DNA of 64,000 bases from Haemaphysalis longicornis (GCA_013339765.2 CM023454.1:135673399-135737398); one strand, 5' to 3'; positions 1 to 12,677 are shown, counted from the stretch's first letter. Numbers and translations: made by a program. The notes: generated from the letters alone by a model not told the origin.

Positions 1-571
1 AAATGCCAAATGCTGCTGCTTCGAATAACAGTGTTGTGAACGCTCAGAGTTCTACGAGCATTAGACTTCATTCCATGAGCAGCGCAACACGCAATAGTTA
101 ACGTTTTCAAGGCATCGATGTGATATTTTGAACATTGGTAGATGTTATTTAGGAAACAGAGTTGCCGCACAGTTTAACTTATCGAAACACTTTTTTATTC
201 ATTTTTTATGAAAACTAAATCACCTCTTACGTGCTGCTGCTGATGATGATCATGATTGAAAAGATATCTGTACAATGTTCAAAAGCATTGAACGGAAAAT
301 TGAACGTGCAATGTTTTTCGAAGAGCATTCAGCATCACTACAACCATCGTAAATCTCAAGGCTGCACTTTCAGTGACGCGGTATTCTTGCACGTGGAAGT
401 TTGACAGTGCTCACCCAATGATGACGTGGAATGTTCTCGCTGATATGCATTTGGTAAGGCTGTTCTACAGGTTGCAAGAAACACCAAATGATTCAAGGAA
501 AATAAAGATCCCGTATCGCCAAGCTGTGTAAAAGCCTCCTCAAAGTAAAAAAAACACTTTCAATCAATTGG
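1..571. other. Unassigned flank, no gene seen
   Basis: AT-leaning sequence with no long open frame, no recognisable repeat and no RNA gene. It ends abruptly where the first 290-bp monomer of the CR1 element begins at 572. Confidence 0.6.
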
Positions 572-2080
572 ACTGGCAGCAGTGACAGCACAGCGGCCCG
601 TGCATCACGCTTTTCTTCTGCATTTTGCAGTGACAATTCTCGGACAACAGTGACACAGGCCTACCCGAAGCCCGAAGGATCGACGCATGGAATGAGCTCT
701 GCTGCCAAAACGCCGTTGCGAAGGCCGGTAATCAGTGCCCGGAACTGCCCGACCTGGTTTCGCTGCGCGAGAACTTGACTCTCGCATCCTGCGCATCTCC
801 TGGTGGCGCCAACGGCGACTACCTACCCTTCAAAAGCAGCTGTCCGGTGTGCAACGGCTTTACTGGCAGCAGTGACAGCACAGCGGCCCGTGCATCCCGC
901 TTTTCTTCTGCATTTTGCAGTGACAATTCTCGGACAACAGTGACACAGGCCTACCCGAAGCCCGAAGGATCGACGCATGGAATGAGCTCTGCTGCCAAAA
1001 CGCCGTTGCGAAGGCCGGTAATCAGCGCCCGGAACTGTCCGACCTGGCTTCGCGGCGCGAGAACTTGACTCTCGCATCCGGCGCATCTCCTCGTGGCGCC
1101 AACGGCGACTACCAACCCTTCAAAAGCAGCTGTCCGGTGTGCAACGGCTTTACTGGCAGCAGTGACAGCACAGCGGCCCGTGCATCACGCCTTTTCTTCT
1201 GCACTTTTGCGAGTGACATTCTCGGACAACAGTGACACCGGCCTACCCGAAGCCCGAAGGATCGACGCATGGAATCAGCTCTGCTGCCAAAACGCCGGTG
1301 CGAAGGCCGGTAATCCTGCGCCCGGAACTGTCCGACCTGGTTTAGCGGCGCGAGAACTTGACTCTCGCGTGCTGCGCATCTCCTGGTGGCGCCAACGGCG
1401 ACTACCAACCCTTCAAAAGCAGCTGTCCGGTGTGCAACGGCTTTACTGGCAGCAGTGACAGCACAGCGGCCCGTGCATCACGCTTTTCTTCTGCATTTTG
1501 CAGTGACAATTCTCGGACAACAGTGACACAGGCCTACACGAAGCAAGCAGGATTGACGCATGGAATCAGCTCTGCTGCCAAAACGTCGTTGCGAAGGCCG
1601 GTAATCAGCGCCCGGAACTGTCCGACCTGGTTTCGCGGAGCGAGAACTTGACTCTCGCATCCTGCGCATCTCCTGGTGGCGCCAACGGCGACTACCAACC
1701 CTTCAAAAGCAGCTGTCCGGTGTGCAACGGCTTTACTGGCAGCAGTGACACCACAGCGGCCCGTGCATCACACTTTTCTTCTGCATTTTGCAGTGACAAT
1801 TCTCGAACAACAGTGACACAGGCCTACCCGAAGCCCGAAGGATCGACGCATGGAATCAGCTCTGCTGCCAAAACGCCGTTGCGAAGGCCGGTAATCAGCG
1901 CCCGGAACTGTCCGACCTGGTTTCGCTGCGCGAGAACTTGACTCTCGCATCCTGCGCATCTCCTGGTGGCGCCAACGGCGACTACCAACCCTTCAAAAGC
2001 AGCTGTCCGGTGTGCAACGGCTTTACTGGCAGCAGTGACAGCACAGCGGCCCGTGCATCACGCTTTTCTTCTGCATTTTG
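572..2080 (+). repeat. Tandem 290-bp monomers, 5.2 copies, at CR1 5' end
   Basis: Copies start at 572, 862, 1152, 1445, 1735 and 2025, giving spacings of 290, 290, 293, 290 and 290. The last copy stops after 56 bp and runs straight into the leader. Copies are well over 90 percent identical by eye. Each holds several CAGTGACA boxes and a GCGAGA/TCTCGC stem with a 7-nt loop (for example 766-784). Because 290 is not a multiple of 3, the ~97-codon open frames inside it are not genes. By analogy with mouse L1 monomers this is probably a repeated promoter. That role is inferred. Confidence 0.9.
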
Positions 2081-2202
2081 TAGGTTGGTTGTGTATTTTT
2101 AACGCGTATGTCTACCTTTACAAATATTTGCTGTCGCTTCTGCCCAAATTTGTCAACCTTTGAGTGTGTGGACTTTTTGTACTTGAAACTAACATTTCTC
2201 AA
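2081..2202 (+). promoter_or_regulatory. CR1 5' leader between monomers and ORF1
   Basis: About 120 bp of AT-rich sequence links the truncated last monomer to the ATG at 2203. No promoter motif is clear. The block is unique to this position, which fits a true 5' UTR and not another monomer. Confidence 0.55.
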
Positions 2203-2862
2203 ATGGCACCACCCATGCAACAGCTGATCAATGAGCTTAAGGATTAACTGCGCGCTGAGATAAAAAATGTACGAGAGACGGTGGAGTGGGACTTGCGTGC
2301 GGAAATGAGGGATTTTAGGACGGAGTTTCATGACGAGGCGAAGAGCATTGAATACTTCAACAAAGTCTTTTAGGAGATTGAGAAGGACTACAAGACTATT
2401 AAGGCTCACAATGAGACCCTTAAAGAACAAAACACTGCTATGTGCACGGAATGCGATGCCTTGACGAAACGGTTGGTTGATGCCGAGTCCCGCCTAGTTC
2501 ACTCCGAGCAATATTCTCGTAGCAATAACATTGAGATCAAAGGAATTGAGCAGAAAGCAGGTGAAGATGTGGTCGAGATTGTGCAGTTTGCTCGGCGGCA
2601 AAAGAGAGACGCCCTCCTTGATAAGGCTCGAGAATTGCGACTGAACAACAAGGATTTTGGAAACACTACCAACTCACCGGTCTACGTGAACGATCACCTA
2701 TGCCCTGTTCTAAAACGTCTTCATGGCACGGCAGTCGCAAAAAAGAAAGCTGCGGGTTGGAAGTACGTGTGGTCACGAGGTGGAAAAATTTATGCTAAGC
2801 AGACCGATGACTCTGCTACAGTTGTCATACGTCATGAGCGCGACCTCGAGAAAATCGAGTGA
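2203..2862 (+). pseudogene. CR1 ORF1 (coiled-coil RNA-binding protein), broken
   Basis: The frame opens at ATG 2203 and closes at TGA 2860-2862. In-frame stops lie at 2245-2247 (TAA) and 2371-2373 (TAG). The N-terminal part is a heptad-rich coiled coil ending near SEQYSRSNNIEIKG. The C-terminal part is basic, with KRDALLDKARELRLNNKDFG and KYVWSRGGKIYA. The join between these near 2585 is shorter than I would expect for such ORF1 proteins, so most of the RRM-like middle seems to be missing. ORF1 proteins of this type trimerise and bind the element RNA. The longest open piece is 2440-2862. Confidence 0.75.
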
Positions 2863-3205
2863 AGGTGTGCGTTTCGTTTCATGGCGGATCTGACACTTTT
2901 CTTCGTCTACATGTATCTACGTTCTCGAACTGGTGACAAGCCACACGTCGCGCAAAGGTCTTGTCTCACATTTACAGAATATGTTTCCGCTTCAAGTTTT
3001 CTTGTTCTGCACATGCAATGCTATGAGGCGCACCAACATACACGCCCAGCAGGCGGTTACAGCCGATGCAGAGGCTTTTTGCCAATCCTTTCCACCTTGA
3101 TATTCTTGATAACTCATTTTCTTATAGACACGTCCCCCACCGAACACGCCCATTGTCTCGTCCTGCATTTACACTGGCCCACATTTTTGCCACCCCTTGT
3201 AAGCC

Positions 3206-6045
3206 ATGCTTTCGTTTCGTGAAAAACCCATAGATTTACCGGAGCTACAGCAGATCCTAAACGAACCCCTCTCGCGTTTGAATTGCATGCATCTAAACTT
3301 GCAGCCTGGTAGAAACAAGCACAATGATGTGGAATGTTTTTTTAATGAAACGAATATGCTTTTTGTTGTGATTATGTTTACTGAAACATGGTTCGAATGC
3401 GAAGAAGATGTATTTGCCTTGCCCCAATATAAATGATACTATATGAACCGTACTGGAAACCGGGGAGAGGGGATATGCATGATGATCTCGAATATTATGC
3501 GATGTGAATTGATTTCCGAATTTTCTTTGATTACGCCTGACTATGAAGTTGTTACTGTTATATCTGGATCGTATATTATTTCTACATGTTATCGCCCACC
3601 CAGTGGGGATATTTCCAATTTTCTTGCATTTTTAGATCGTTTTCTGGAGTTTAAAACTTTTCATAGATACCAACCAATCCTGGGCGGAGATTTTAATATT
3701 AGCATGTTCCTTGACAGCTCTATAAAGATTGATTTCGAAACAACGTTAAACTTTCATTGTTGTCAAAACACCATAGCCGTACCCACAAGAATAACCGAAA
3801 ACACACAGACCTTTCTTGACCTTTTCATCACAAACGTCGACATCGTATGCGTGTTAGCGGGTGTAATCACATATGCAATTAGTGATCATTTACCAATTTT
3901 CTTATCTCTTGAACAAACGATAAAGGCTACTGAAAACTTGCACAAATACACACAACGTCGAATAAACTCGGTCACGTTATCCTCATTCCGGCAGCTTGTA
4001 AGAGACACAAATTGGGATGATGTTCTTATAGACGAAAACCCTGAATCAGCTTACAATACATTTATGAATAAGTTCACGGCTGCTTATGATGTTTCTTTTC
4101 CTTATAAGACACACACCCCATCAAACAAAGCACGCAAACCACGGGTTACAAAAGATATTCTGAAACTCATTAGAGAGCGTGACCAACTGTACGGCCGTTT
4201 TATTAAACCAGGTGTCCTCAACTATTAGAGTTATTTAAAGAATTTAGAAATACGTTACCAAAGAGCTGAGGGCTGCTAAAAATGCTATTACCTCAATCTC
4301 TTTAGCTCATCAACAAGACGCTCAGAAGACGTTTGGAGAGTTTTAAATTTTTTAGTTCAACACTCACCACAGCCCATCAGCCGCATAATTAAAGATGATC
4401 GTGAAATAACTGGGGTAGATTTGGCTAATGCTTTTAATAACCATTTCTTGTTTGTAGCCCCCACATCCACAAGCCAAAGACGTAATCTATCATTTATAAA
4501 ATCATGTAACCAAAATTGCATGTTTTTAGACCCAACTGATTCCAGAGCAATTATAACATTTTTCGTGAAATATAAAAAATAACAAAGCAGAGGGTGCATA
4601 TGGTTTTCAGCTTATACCTGTAAAATACGTAATCGATGTTATATCAGGCTGTTCAGCTCACATTTTTAACGCCTGTATTTTAACTGGTATATTTCTAGCT
4701 AGTATGCAACTTTCAAGAGTCACAGTAACATATAAGAAAGGAAACCGCAATGAATTTTCCAACTACCGTCCGATATCTATTTTACCCGTTTTTTCAAAAG
4801 GCCTGGAAAAAGTAATTCTAAAACGTTTAACTTCCTTTGCTGATCGATTCCAAATATTAACCTCGGCTCAATATGGTTTCCGAAAACACAGGTCGACTGA
4901 ATTGGCGCTACTAGCACAAAAAGAGTATATACTAGAAAATTTTGAAAATAAAAATATGGTTCTCGGCGTTTTTTGGATTTCACAAAAGCCTTTGACCTTA
5001 TTAACCATGATATACTCCTTCTTAAACTGGAACATTATAGATTCCGTGGCAACTTACTATCTCTAATATCTTCTTATTTACAGTATCGCTGTCAGTTTGT
5101 TGACATAAACCGCAACCATTCTACAATACAACCCGTAAAATCAGGTGTTCCGCAGAGGAGCATACTAGGCCCATTTCCTTTTATTCTATATATAAATGAA
5201 ATCGTCAATACAGATGATTCTGCTAAGTATATTATATACGCTGATGACACTAGTTGGTTTTTCGCAGGTAAATCCGGAGTTAATTTAACTGAATGCGCCA
5301 ACGAAACACTGCAACTCATAAACAATTTTGCTTTCCAAAATTATCTGCAGAATAATATCAGTAAAACTAAGGCAATATTATTTCGTCCAAGGAATACAGT
5401 CTTTAAACTTGTTCCCATACGAATTAACAATACAGAGATACAAACTGTGCCGTCTTTTAAAACTCTAGGTGTTTATTTCACAGAGCACATGTCATGGGAT
5501 AAGCACGTCAACTATGTAGTTGGGAAATTATCTGGTGTTGCCGGTTGTCTGCGACAACACTGCCTTTATTTTCCAGTTTCAGTCAATGTTATTTTTTATA
5601 ATTGTCTGTTTCGTCATTGTTGAATTACAGTGCACTGGTATGGGGAACAACCACGTTTGAAAACGTAGACAGACTGCTCGTGGTACAAAAGCGGATGGTA
5701 CGTATAATGAGTAAAGTACACTACTTGCCCCATACAAGCTCTCTGTTTCAAGAACATAGAATTATTAATGTAAAGTCTCTCTACGGATATAAATTACTCC
5801 GGTATTACAAATCACAAATAATAAAAAACACCAACCTACTGGAAACACTTGCACAACTTCGAAAAACCGTAAACACATATAACATCCGTCGTCCCGAGCA
5901 ATGGAAAGTGAATACATGCCGTACCAACTACGAAAAACAAATGCTTAAATTTTGTTTACCATCTTTGCTTAACGAATTTTACCTTGTACAAAATGTCGAC
6001 ATTTTTTCTGTTTCGTTCAAGGATTTGCGGAACATGTTCTTTTGA
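3206..6045 (+). pseudogene. CR1 ORF2: APE endonuclease plus reverse transcriptase, broken
   Basis: The endonuclease part runs 3206-4228 in one frame with one stop (TGA 3434-3436). It shows TETWF, YRPPSGD, LGGDFNI and SDHLPI, the usual APE landmarks. The reverse transcriptase follows in shifted frames. 4704-4970 has NYRPISILPVFSKGLEK and QYGFRKHRST; 4973-5623 has DFTKAFDLINH, SGVPQRS and the catalytic YADD at 5237-5248. 5602-6045 is the C-terminal tail in a third frame. The stretch 4229-4700 is the most damaged. The protein would nick the target and copy element RNA at the nick. There is no RNase H domain, in keeping with CR1. Confidence 0.88.
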
Positions 6046-6491
6046 CTGCGTTGTTTGTAGAATTCTGCTGTTCCTCTTTTTCCGTATTTTGTTTATTTTC
6101 ACATTTTGAGTGTTTTTGTGCTTCCGTGCTACCGGTTTTTTCTGTTTATACTTTAGCCCTTCGTTTAAAAATAAAACCTACGTAATCATGGGTTACTTAA
6201 AGAATGCCTAGTATTTACCTGGGTATAAACATGTATTGTGTAGTTCTTTATGGTCTGTAACTCTTATGATTTCCTTTTTTGTAGTGACCGTGTTTTGTCA
6301 CTGCTCTACTTATGAGAGTTGGATATTGTGAGAAGAAAAATAATGTACCTTGCCAAAGATGTACGTGCCCTTTGTAGCACTCACTGTATGCCATGTAGGG
6401 GGCATGGACCCCGTGAAGCCATTATATGGCTTTTTGTCCATGCTACCAAACATCACTGATGTTGGAATAAAAATGAATTGAATTGAATTGA
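6046..6491 (+). other. CR1 3' UTR and pentanucleotide tail
   Basis: Non-coding sequence after the ORF2 stop ends in about three and a half units of TGAAT (6474-6491). The tail marks the 3' boundary. Sequence beyond it has no similarity to the element. Confidence 0.75.
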
Positions 6492-8362
6492 AACTACTTA
6501 ATAACGAAAACATCTATGCTGTACGTTCACGGAGCCACAATTTGATCGTTCGTGAATCACCCCACCCTGAATCCTGCCTAGCAGCCATCGGTAAGACTGC
6601 AGTAATTGGTAAACTGTTCGGTACAACCGCCACGGGAATGACATCTGAAAAAGAGCTAAGCCTCACTGCTGCAAACCACGGCGAACACTGTTCGGTCCCT
6701 CTGGGTCGGGCCAGCCACTGGTCACTGACTTCCACCGCAAGCAAGTTTGCTGTTGCGCTCATCCCTCTTTTGTGATCTTCTTCCATGTTGGGGCGCTCTG
6801 GCGTTGCCTGTTGTCACCCCTCACAACAAATATATGTGCTTCATTCCATGCAGGCGCCTTGAGGCGCTTGCGGATGAGCGTGTACTGCGTCAGCCATGAA
6901 GTCTTGTTGGTCTGGCATTTAGGGCGTGGAAATTTAAGAACACTGCGTGTTTGCAGGCTGAGCAAGTTACCAAGAAGGCGCTGTAGGTTTTGTACTTGGG
7001 CCGCAGCCTCATTGCTGGAGCCAATGATTAAAATACACGGCGGAAAAGCGCGTGACCCGTCCGAGGACGACACGGGCGGCGGATTGTCTCCTTACCGACC
7101 TTCGGAGCCTACTCGAACACTAAGGACTGGCTCAGCCGGAATCTATCGTGCTCATGGCATTATTACCTTCGGCGGAGCTGATATAGCCTGGCTAGTACTT
7201 TCAATCTTTTGCCATGGGTGATTATCTATGCCAGTACGGGATCCCAATGTCCTAGGTATTTTGTTCGACCAGGTCACTATGCTCGTAGTAGCTGTCCTCC
7301 TCGGCTTCAGCCCGAGGGTCCTACTCAACAAATGCGTACAAGGCGGCGATTCCCCGAACATTTGTTTTCCCTTGCTCACTTGTTTTTTCGTGCTGGCGAT
7401 GGGGAAATATACCCCGGCCAACAGAAATTACATCCTGTGCACACTTGGTAAAGTGCTGGTAGCTGTATACGAGAAGTTTCACAGGGACCTACGTAGAAAA
7501 CGTAAAACATCCTGCTCAACGTGACGAAACTCAATTACAATTCTTATTCTTAAAAAAGCGAACTAAGCAATCGAGCCTTGTCATTAACTTGAACAACCAC
7601 ATGCACCGCAGTAACCTTATTTTTGGGGCAGGCAGGACTGTAAAAACCATTACTCATTTGATGAGCAAAACACGAACATAGAGGTTGCAGCGATCAAGCC
7701 GTAGACAGAATAGGTGAACAGGAAGCTGGCACTGTCCGCCCGAATGTGCTTGTATTTTTCAACTTTGAAGACAAACATTACATCTCAAAAATTTATGTAA
7801 GCTAGAACACATAGTCACCACATGTATAGATCGAAGCAGACATTTACAAAGAATGTGATTAATCAGAAGAGAGTTACGAGATTTTGCCCACGCAGCGAAG
7901 CAACCTGGCGAAAAATGCGATGTGCTTTTTGATTAGCTTTTCTTGAATGACGAACTTCACCGTCTCGACCACGTAAATATTAACGTCGTGCACCAACGAA
8001 AACGCATACCCCTCCAATGGAACAAAGTGAGGCACTTCTAAAGATGCCAAGCGCTACGCCTGGTAAAAAACAGTGACCTAAAAATCGTCCTCCTCCGAAG
8101 CTGTCAATCTTCCTGGATAGCTTTGGTAGGCTGATTATTAAACAGGACTTTCTTGCCACGTGCACAGAATTATTTGCGGCAGATGTTATGCATTGAATTG
8201 AAACTCTGCTCGCCTCAGATGTTAGGAATTGAGAATTACAATGGGCTAATCATTGTTTCATATTTAGGAAAGACAAAATGGCGTGTCGGGGTGGTGGTGT
8301 ATCCATACCCGTTGGGAATTTGAGAGCCGTTTAGTCTACACAGTTTTATATACAGAGATCCT
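6492..8362. other. Unassigned intergenic DNA
   Basis: About 1.9 kb between the CR1 tail and the first LTR. The open frames here are short, overlap on both strands and resemble nothing I recognise. It could be older repeat DNA or host intergenic or intronic sequence. Confidence 0.5.
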
Positions 8363-8585
8363 TGTTAGATGTGTAGAATTACAGATGGCCGAGTGGTAGG
8401 AGTCACTACCGCGAACAGTGGGCCATCAGGCTCGCGAAAGACATGAGAATATGCCGAGCCGTTTGCCCAGAACAAACTGACTTTATTTTTCAAAACGGCC
8501 ACTCGACGCTGTGCCATGGTTGCATGGCTTAACACAACACTATCAGCGCCGCGTGGGGCGCTGCACGTGAGCTAACATAGTAACA
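8363..8585 (-). repeat. 3' LTR of gypsy element at 8.4 kb
   Basis: A 223-bp LTR, nearly the same as the two outer parts of 12680-13533. It starts TGTTAG and ends GTAACA on the plus strand. Directly inside it (8586-8600) the plus strand reads as a pyrimidine run, that is AAGAGGGAAGGAG on the element strand, a good polypurine tract. Confidence 0.9.
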
Positions 8586-8608
8586 CTCCTTCCCTCTTAG
8601 GAGGAAGA

Positions 8609-11600
8609 CTATGTGGAGTACCTATTCACTGGTTTCTTAGTCCTCGTGCTACGTCGCAACTTCGGTGTGCTAGGCGTAAGCATGACAGAGTCACTGTTCA
8701 CATGCACACCACTGTTGAGCGCAGTCCCGTCGCTGTCCATGGCACAGCTACTCCCAGGTGGCTGTTCCTGATGAGGCACTTCCGGAACAGCTCGTGCATG
8801 GAGAGGCGGCGGCTCCAGCTGTGGTTGAGCTGCACCGATAGCAGTTTCAGGAGAAGTCAGATGTGCGTCTGTATGCACAAGGCGTAAGTGGTCGCTGTGT
8901 CGGTTTTTCAAGGAGCCGTCTTCAAGGCGGACACTGGCTGATGACGGAGTGACGTCTACAACATCTGGCAGGCACCCAAGGTAGACCCCTGCGGAAGTTT
9001 CGCGCATACACGTCATCACCTGGCAGCAGTGATGGGGCCTGCCGGGACCCTCTGTCGGCATACAACTTCGGCTTGAGTTGTTTTAGAAGTACAGATGCCT
9101 GCAGGCTTGGCGTCAGGACATCCAACTGAGTCTTGAACATTCTTCCCGTCAAAAGCTCACACGGTGGCAGACCTTTAACTTCATGTGGTGTGGTCCTCTA
9201 GTTGCACAGGAACCTGGAGATCGGCGTTTGGAAGTTCCCAGAGCCAGACTTCTTGAGTTTGTTCTTCACAGTTTGTACAACTCGTAAATCGTTCAGCTGC
9301 ACCGTTTGATGCAGGGTGATACGGCGGTACGAGCATGCGGCGTATTCCATTTCCAGTTAGAACTCAAGGTACTGGGAACTGGTGAAGGCAGGACCGCTGT
9401 CGGAATCTATGACGTCAGGCAGGCCATGCTGAGCGAATGCAATTCTCAAGGCAGAAATGGTAGCTTCTGCAGATGTGGAAGACACAGGAAAGACTTCTAT
9501 TCACTTTGAGAACGCATCCACAAAAACCAAGAACGTGTGACCTAGGAATGGTCCCCCAAAGTCAATGTGAAGTCTTGAGCAGGGCCAATGTGGAAAGTGC
9601 CATGGCTTCTGCTAAACCGGCTGTGCACCTCGATGTTGAGCTTGGCACGTGGCGCAGATCTTCACACTGTTGGCAATGTCATTTTGAATGCCTGGCCACA
9701 AAACATGGCTCCTGGCAATCATCTTGCTCTTCACGATACCTGGGTGGCTGGCATGAAGAACGCCAAGAACTTGGGCTTGCAATGATCTTGGAATCACAAC
9801 TCTTGAACCCCAGAGTAGCAACCCTCATGAAGACTGAGTTCTGAGCTTCTGATATTGAAGGGGTTCCACTCTGGTCCCACTGGGAGGCTTTCTCCTTTCA
9901 GAACAGCAAGAACAACATGACCCAGAACTGGTTCATTTCTTGTGGCTTGGGCCACAACATCAGGCGAAAGCAGTCGCGGATATGCCTCCCAGCAAGAAGA
10001 TGTCAGCAGGTCGTGGTAATGCAATGGAGTAAGTTGGCAGAGGCAGTCTACTAAGAGCATCAGCGTGGCCGAGCTCTTTTCCAGGCTTGTATACAAGTTT
10101 GTACTTGTACGCAGAAAGCTTGAGAGCCCACCTGACCACTCGAGGTGAAGCTTGCACGGGAACGGGCTTGTTGGCACCCAGCAGTCCAAGAAGTGGCTTG
10201 TGGTCAGTGTGTGCTTCTAATGAGATGCCCACAGGTACTGGTGGAACCGATCCACGCCAAACACTAAAGCCTATGCCTCTTTGTCAAGTTGTCTGTAGTT
10301 TTGTTCTGCTTTTGACAAGCTCCTTGAGGCAAAAGCAATGGGATGTTCTCGGCCATCAGCATGTTTGTGTGCCAAGACTGCAACTATACCATAAGGCGAT
10401 GCGTCGCAGCTGAGGCAAACAGGCCTGGCAGGGTTGAAATGCACAAGAACTGGAGCTGATGTCACCAAGTGCTTGCAAGCAGTGAATGCATCTTGTTGTA
10501 CTTGTCCCCACTCCCACTTCTTCCCTTCACAAAGAAGTAAGTGCCATTGACGAAGGAGTTACGAAAGATTGGGTAAGAAGCGCCTGTAAAACTTGACAAG
10601 TCCCAAGAAACCCTGAAGTTCCTTGACATCTTGAGGCACAGGAGCATGCAGAATGGCTGCTACCTTGTAAAGGTTCAGGGAAAGGCCTTCCTTGCTGATG
10701 ATGTGCCCCAGATACTCAACTTGTGGCACGAAGAAGTGGCATTTTTTAAGTTTCAGCTTGAGGCCAGATTTCTGAAGCTTGCTAAGCACAGCACGGAGGT
10801 TGCGAAGGTGCTCAGCATCGTTTGTGCCAGTTACAAGAATGTCGTCAAAATAGACTGCTGCATGTGGCAGTCCCCTGAGCAAGTTCTCCATTTCACGCTG
10901 AAATATGGCTGTATCAGATGAGATGCCAAAAGACCACCGGATGTACTGACCATATGCGTCGAATGGTGACGTACTCTCTAGAGGCCTCGTCAAGGACAAC
11001 TTGTTGGTACGCATCTCGCAAATCCAATTTTATGAATTTCTCACCTCCAGCAAGCACAGTACACAGGCCCTCGATCCTTGGAATGGGGAACTGTTCCACT
11101 GTTTTCCACTGGGTTTATGGTGACACCAAAGTCTCCACAGATTCTGATGCGTCCATCCCTTTTGGTCACAGGAACAATAGGTGCAGGCCACTTTGCTGTC
11201 TTGACTGGAACATGAATGGAATCTCTTCCTAATCTTTGTACTTCTTGAGTGACTCCATTTGTCAAGGCATGCGGCAGTGGGCGTGGCTTGAGGAACCGAG
11301 GCGGAGCATCTGAACGAACATGTAGAGAAGCTTTAGCACCCTTGAACGTACCCAGGCCTTCTTCAAACACTTCGGCATAGTCTTGGGCTAGGTGTTTGAT
11401 GTCGGGAAGTGCGTGGATGTTCACTTCTACGTCGGAAACGCCGATGTCAAGCTCACGCATCCAGTTGTGTTCTAGAAGAGTGGGCGATCTGTCCCAGGTA
11501 AGAAAAATAGGTAGGTTGGCCTCCTTGCCACGAAACTTTACACTGACGTCAGCTTTGCCTTGAACGTTTTTCAGTTCCCCGGAATAGCTTCGGAGAAGCA

Positions 11601-11930
11601 CTTGTGACGGCTGGACAGGAACCGAAGGCAAAACTGTAGAAGACGCGACTTGGCCATGACGGAGTCACTTGGCCCCGTGTCCACTTCCATGCGGAGGGCC
11701 TTGCCGCAAACTTCAACAGTGACGGTGAAAGGCGGAGGCGGCGTGGCGTAGACAACTTGCCACATGTCGAAAACTTCGGATGATGAAGTTGTAGCCGCGT
11801 CTCCTCGCGGAGGGTATTCACACGATGACGGTTCCTCGACGACGGTGAACATCTTGCCGAGAACGAACGTGCCTTGGGAGGGCTGTTGCTTTGGGCTTGG
11901 CTGTCCTTTCGTCTCGTATAGCACACCTTC
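8609..11930 (-). pseudogene. pol: gypsy pol (protease, RT, RNase H, integrase), broken
   Basis: Read on the minus strand, a retropepsin with DTGPS lies near 11670-11681. RT follows from about 11480, with the active-site YFDD at 10841-10852 and YLGHIISKEG and FLGLVKFYRRFLP downstream. RNase H is at about 10468-9960, with LSCDASPYG, TDHKPL and HADALSRLP. The integrase zinc domain is at 9821-9612 (HASHPGIVKSKM then CATCQ). The core is badly broken at about 9560-9190. The C-terminal domain and a basic tail run from 9152 to 8609, ending just before the LTR. At least five frame changes are needed, so no polyprotein can be made. Confidence 0.88.
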
Positions 11931-12609
11931 ACCAAGTGACCTCGTTTGTGGCAGCAATTGCAGATTGACTTCACATGCTTGCATTTCGATGTAAAATGTC
12001 CGTCCCCGAAGTGGTAGCAGGTGACGCCCCCCCCCCCCCGAGCCTGAAGAGACTCGTTGAGTCGAGGAAGCGCTGCTCGTGTTAGCTTGGGCTATCTCAC
12101 CTGCGTCCTTTTTTTCTGCTTATATTGCTAGGGCGGTCTTCACGGCATCGTCGAAGGTGAGGTCCAGTTTTTCCAGCAGTTTTGTTTGTACGTCCGCGAT
12201 GTTTACGCCACACACGATGCGGTCCCAGAGCATGTTTTCGAGTTCAGCACCAAAGTTGCAGTGCTCGGAAAGGCTCTTTAGTGCCGCGATGAAGTTGCTG
12301 ACGGATTCCCCTTCCGCGCGAACGCGCGAGTTGAAACGAAAACGCTGCACGACGGCATATGGCTTCGCACAGTAATGGCTTCCAAGAACTAAAAGAATCT
12401 CCTCCAGCGTCTTGTCACTGGGCTTGGCGGGCTTGTCCAAATTTCGGAGCAAAGCATATGTCTTCGGCCCGCAGCAGCTGATGAATACGGAACTACGTAT
12501 TATCTGGGGGGACATCATTGGCCAAGAAAAATGTTTGGAGCCGGTCCATGTAACAGGGCGAGTCGTCTCCTCCCCCCTCGTACGGCTCGAGGTTGCCGAA
12601 ACTTGGCAT
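11930..12609 (-). pseudogene. gag: gypsy gag with CCHC zinc knuckle, broken
   Basis: The likely start is the ATG at 12609 (protein begins MPSFGNLEPYEGG). An in-frame TAG about 40 codons later is followed by a frame change. The capsid-like part at 12518-12120 includes RFRFNSRVRAEGESVSNFI, a recognisable gag patch. A nucleocapsid knuckle of form CX2CX4HX4C lies at 11921-11962, just past the nominal end. A second, imperfect Cys-His cluster precedes it near 12000. A run of 16 C at about 12026-12041 may be a sequencing or assembly weak spot. Gag packages the element RNA. Confidence 0.82.
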
Positions 12610-12659
12610 TGTGAAGAGATGGCAGAGCGGTGCGGGAACGAAGACTCACGTTAAACTCT

Positions 12660-12677
12660 CTTTCATCCACGTCGCCA
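12660..12677 (-). other. Primer-binding site of gypsy element at 8.4 kb
   Basis: Two bases inside the 5' LTR the element strand reads TGGCGACGTGGATG, the position and TGG start expected for a tRNA 3'-end complement. I cannot name the tRNA with confidence. Confidence 0.6.

Larger units (their letters stand above)
572..6491 (+). mobile_element. CR1-type non-LTR retrotransposon, decayed
   Basis: The order is tandem 5' monomers (572-2080), leader (2081-2202), coiled-coil ORF1 (2203-2862), APE endonuclease plus reverse transcriptase ORF2 (3206-6045), 3' UTR and a short TGAAT-type tail (6474-6491). A pentanucleotide tail instead of poly-A, and an APE-RT protein without RNase H, are what is known for the CR1/L2 group, and I assign it there by recognition. 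No target duplication is visible, which is usual for CR1. In-frame stops and frameshifts in both ORFs show this copy is dead. The 5' end looks complete because the monomer array is present. Confidence 0.85.

Noticed and set aside
572..2080. Regular repeat considered as CRISPR or as LTR pair
   Set aside because: Units are contiguous with no spacers and too long for CRISPR; more than two copies and no internal domain rule out LTRs.
605..2163. Series of ~63-140-codon open frames on both strands
   Set aside because: They repeat with the 290-bp monomer, run in both directions, and end when the 290-bp period shifts frame. They are repeat artefacts.
6772..7524. Overlapping open frames of 80-149 codons after the CR1 tail
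   Set aside because: They overlap in several frames, show no domain or codon pattern and have no splice or promoter context.
8385..8410. TGGCCGAGTGG in the LTR, a perfect tRNA A-box word
   Set aside because: No B-box, no cloverleaf and no terminator nearby. It lies antisense in an LTR and is most likely chance.
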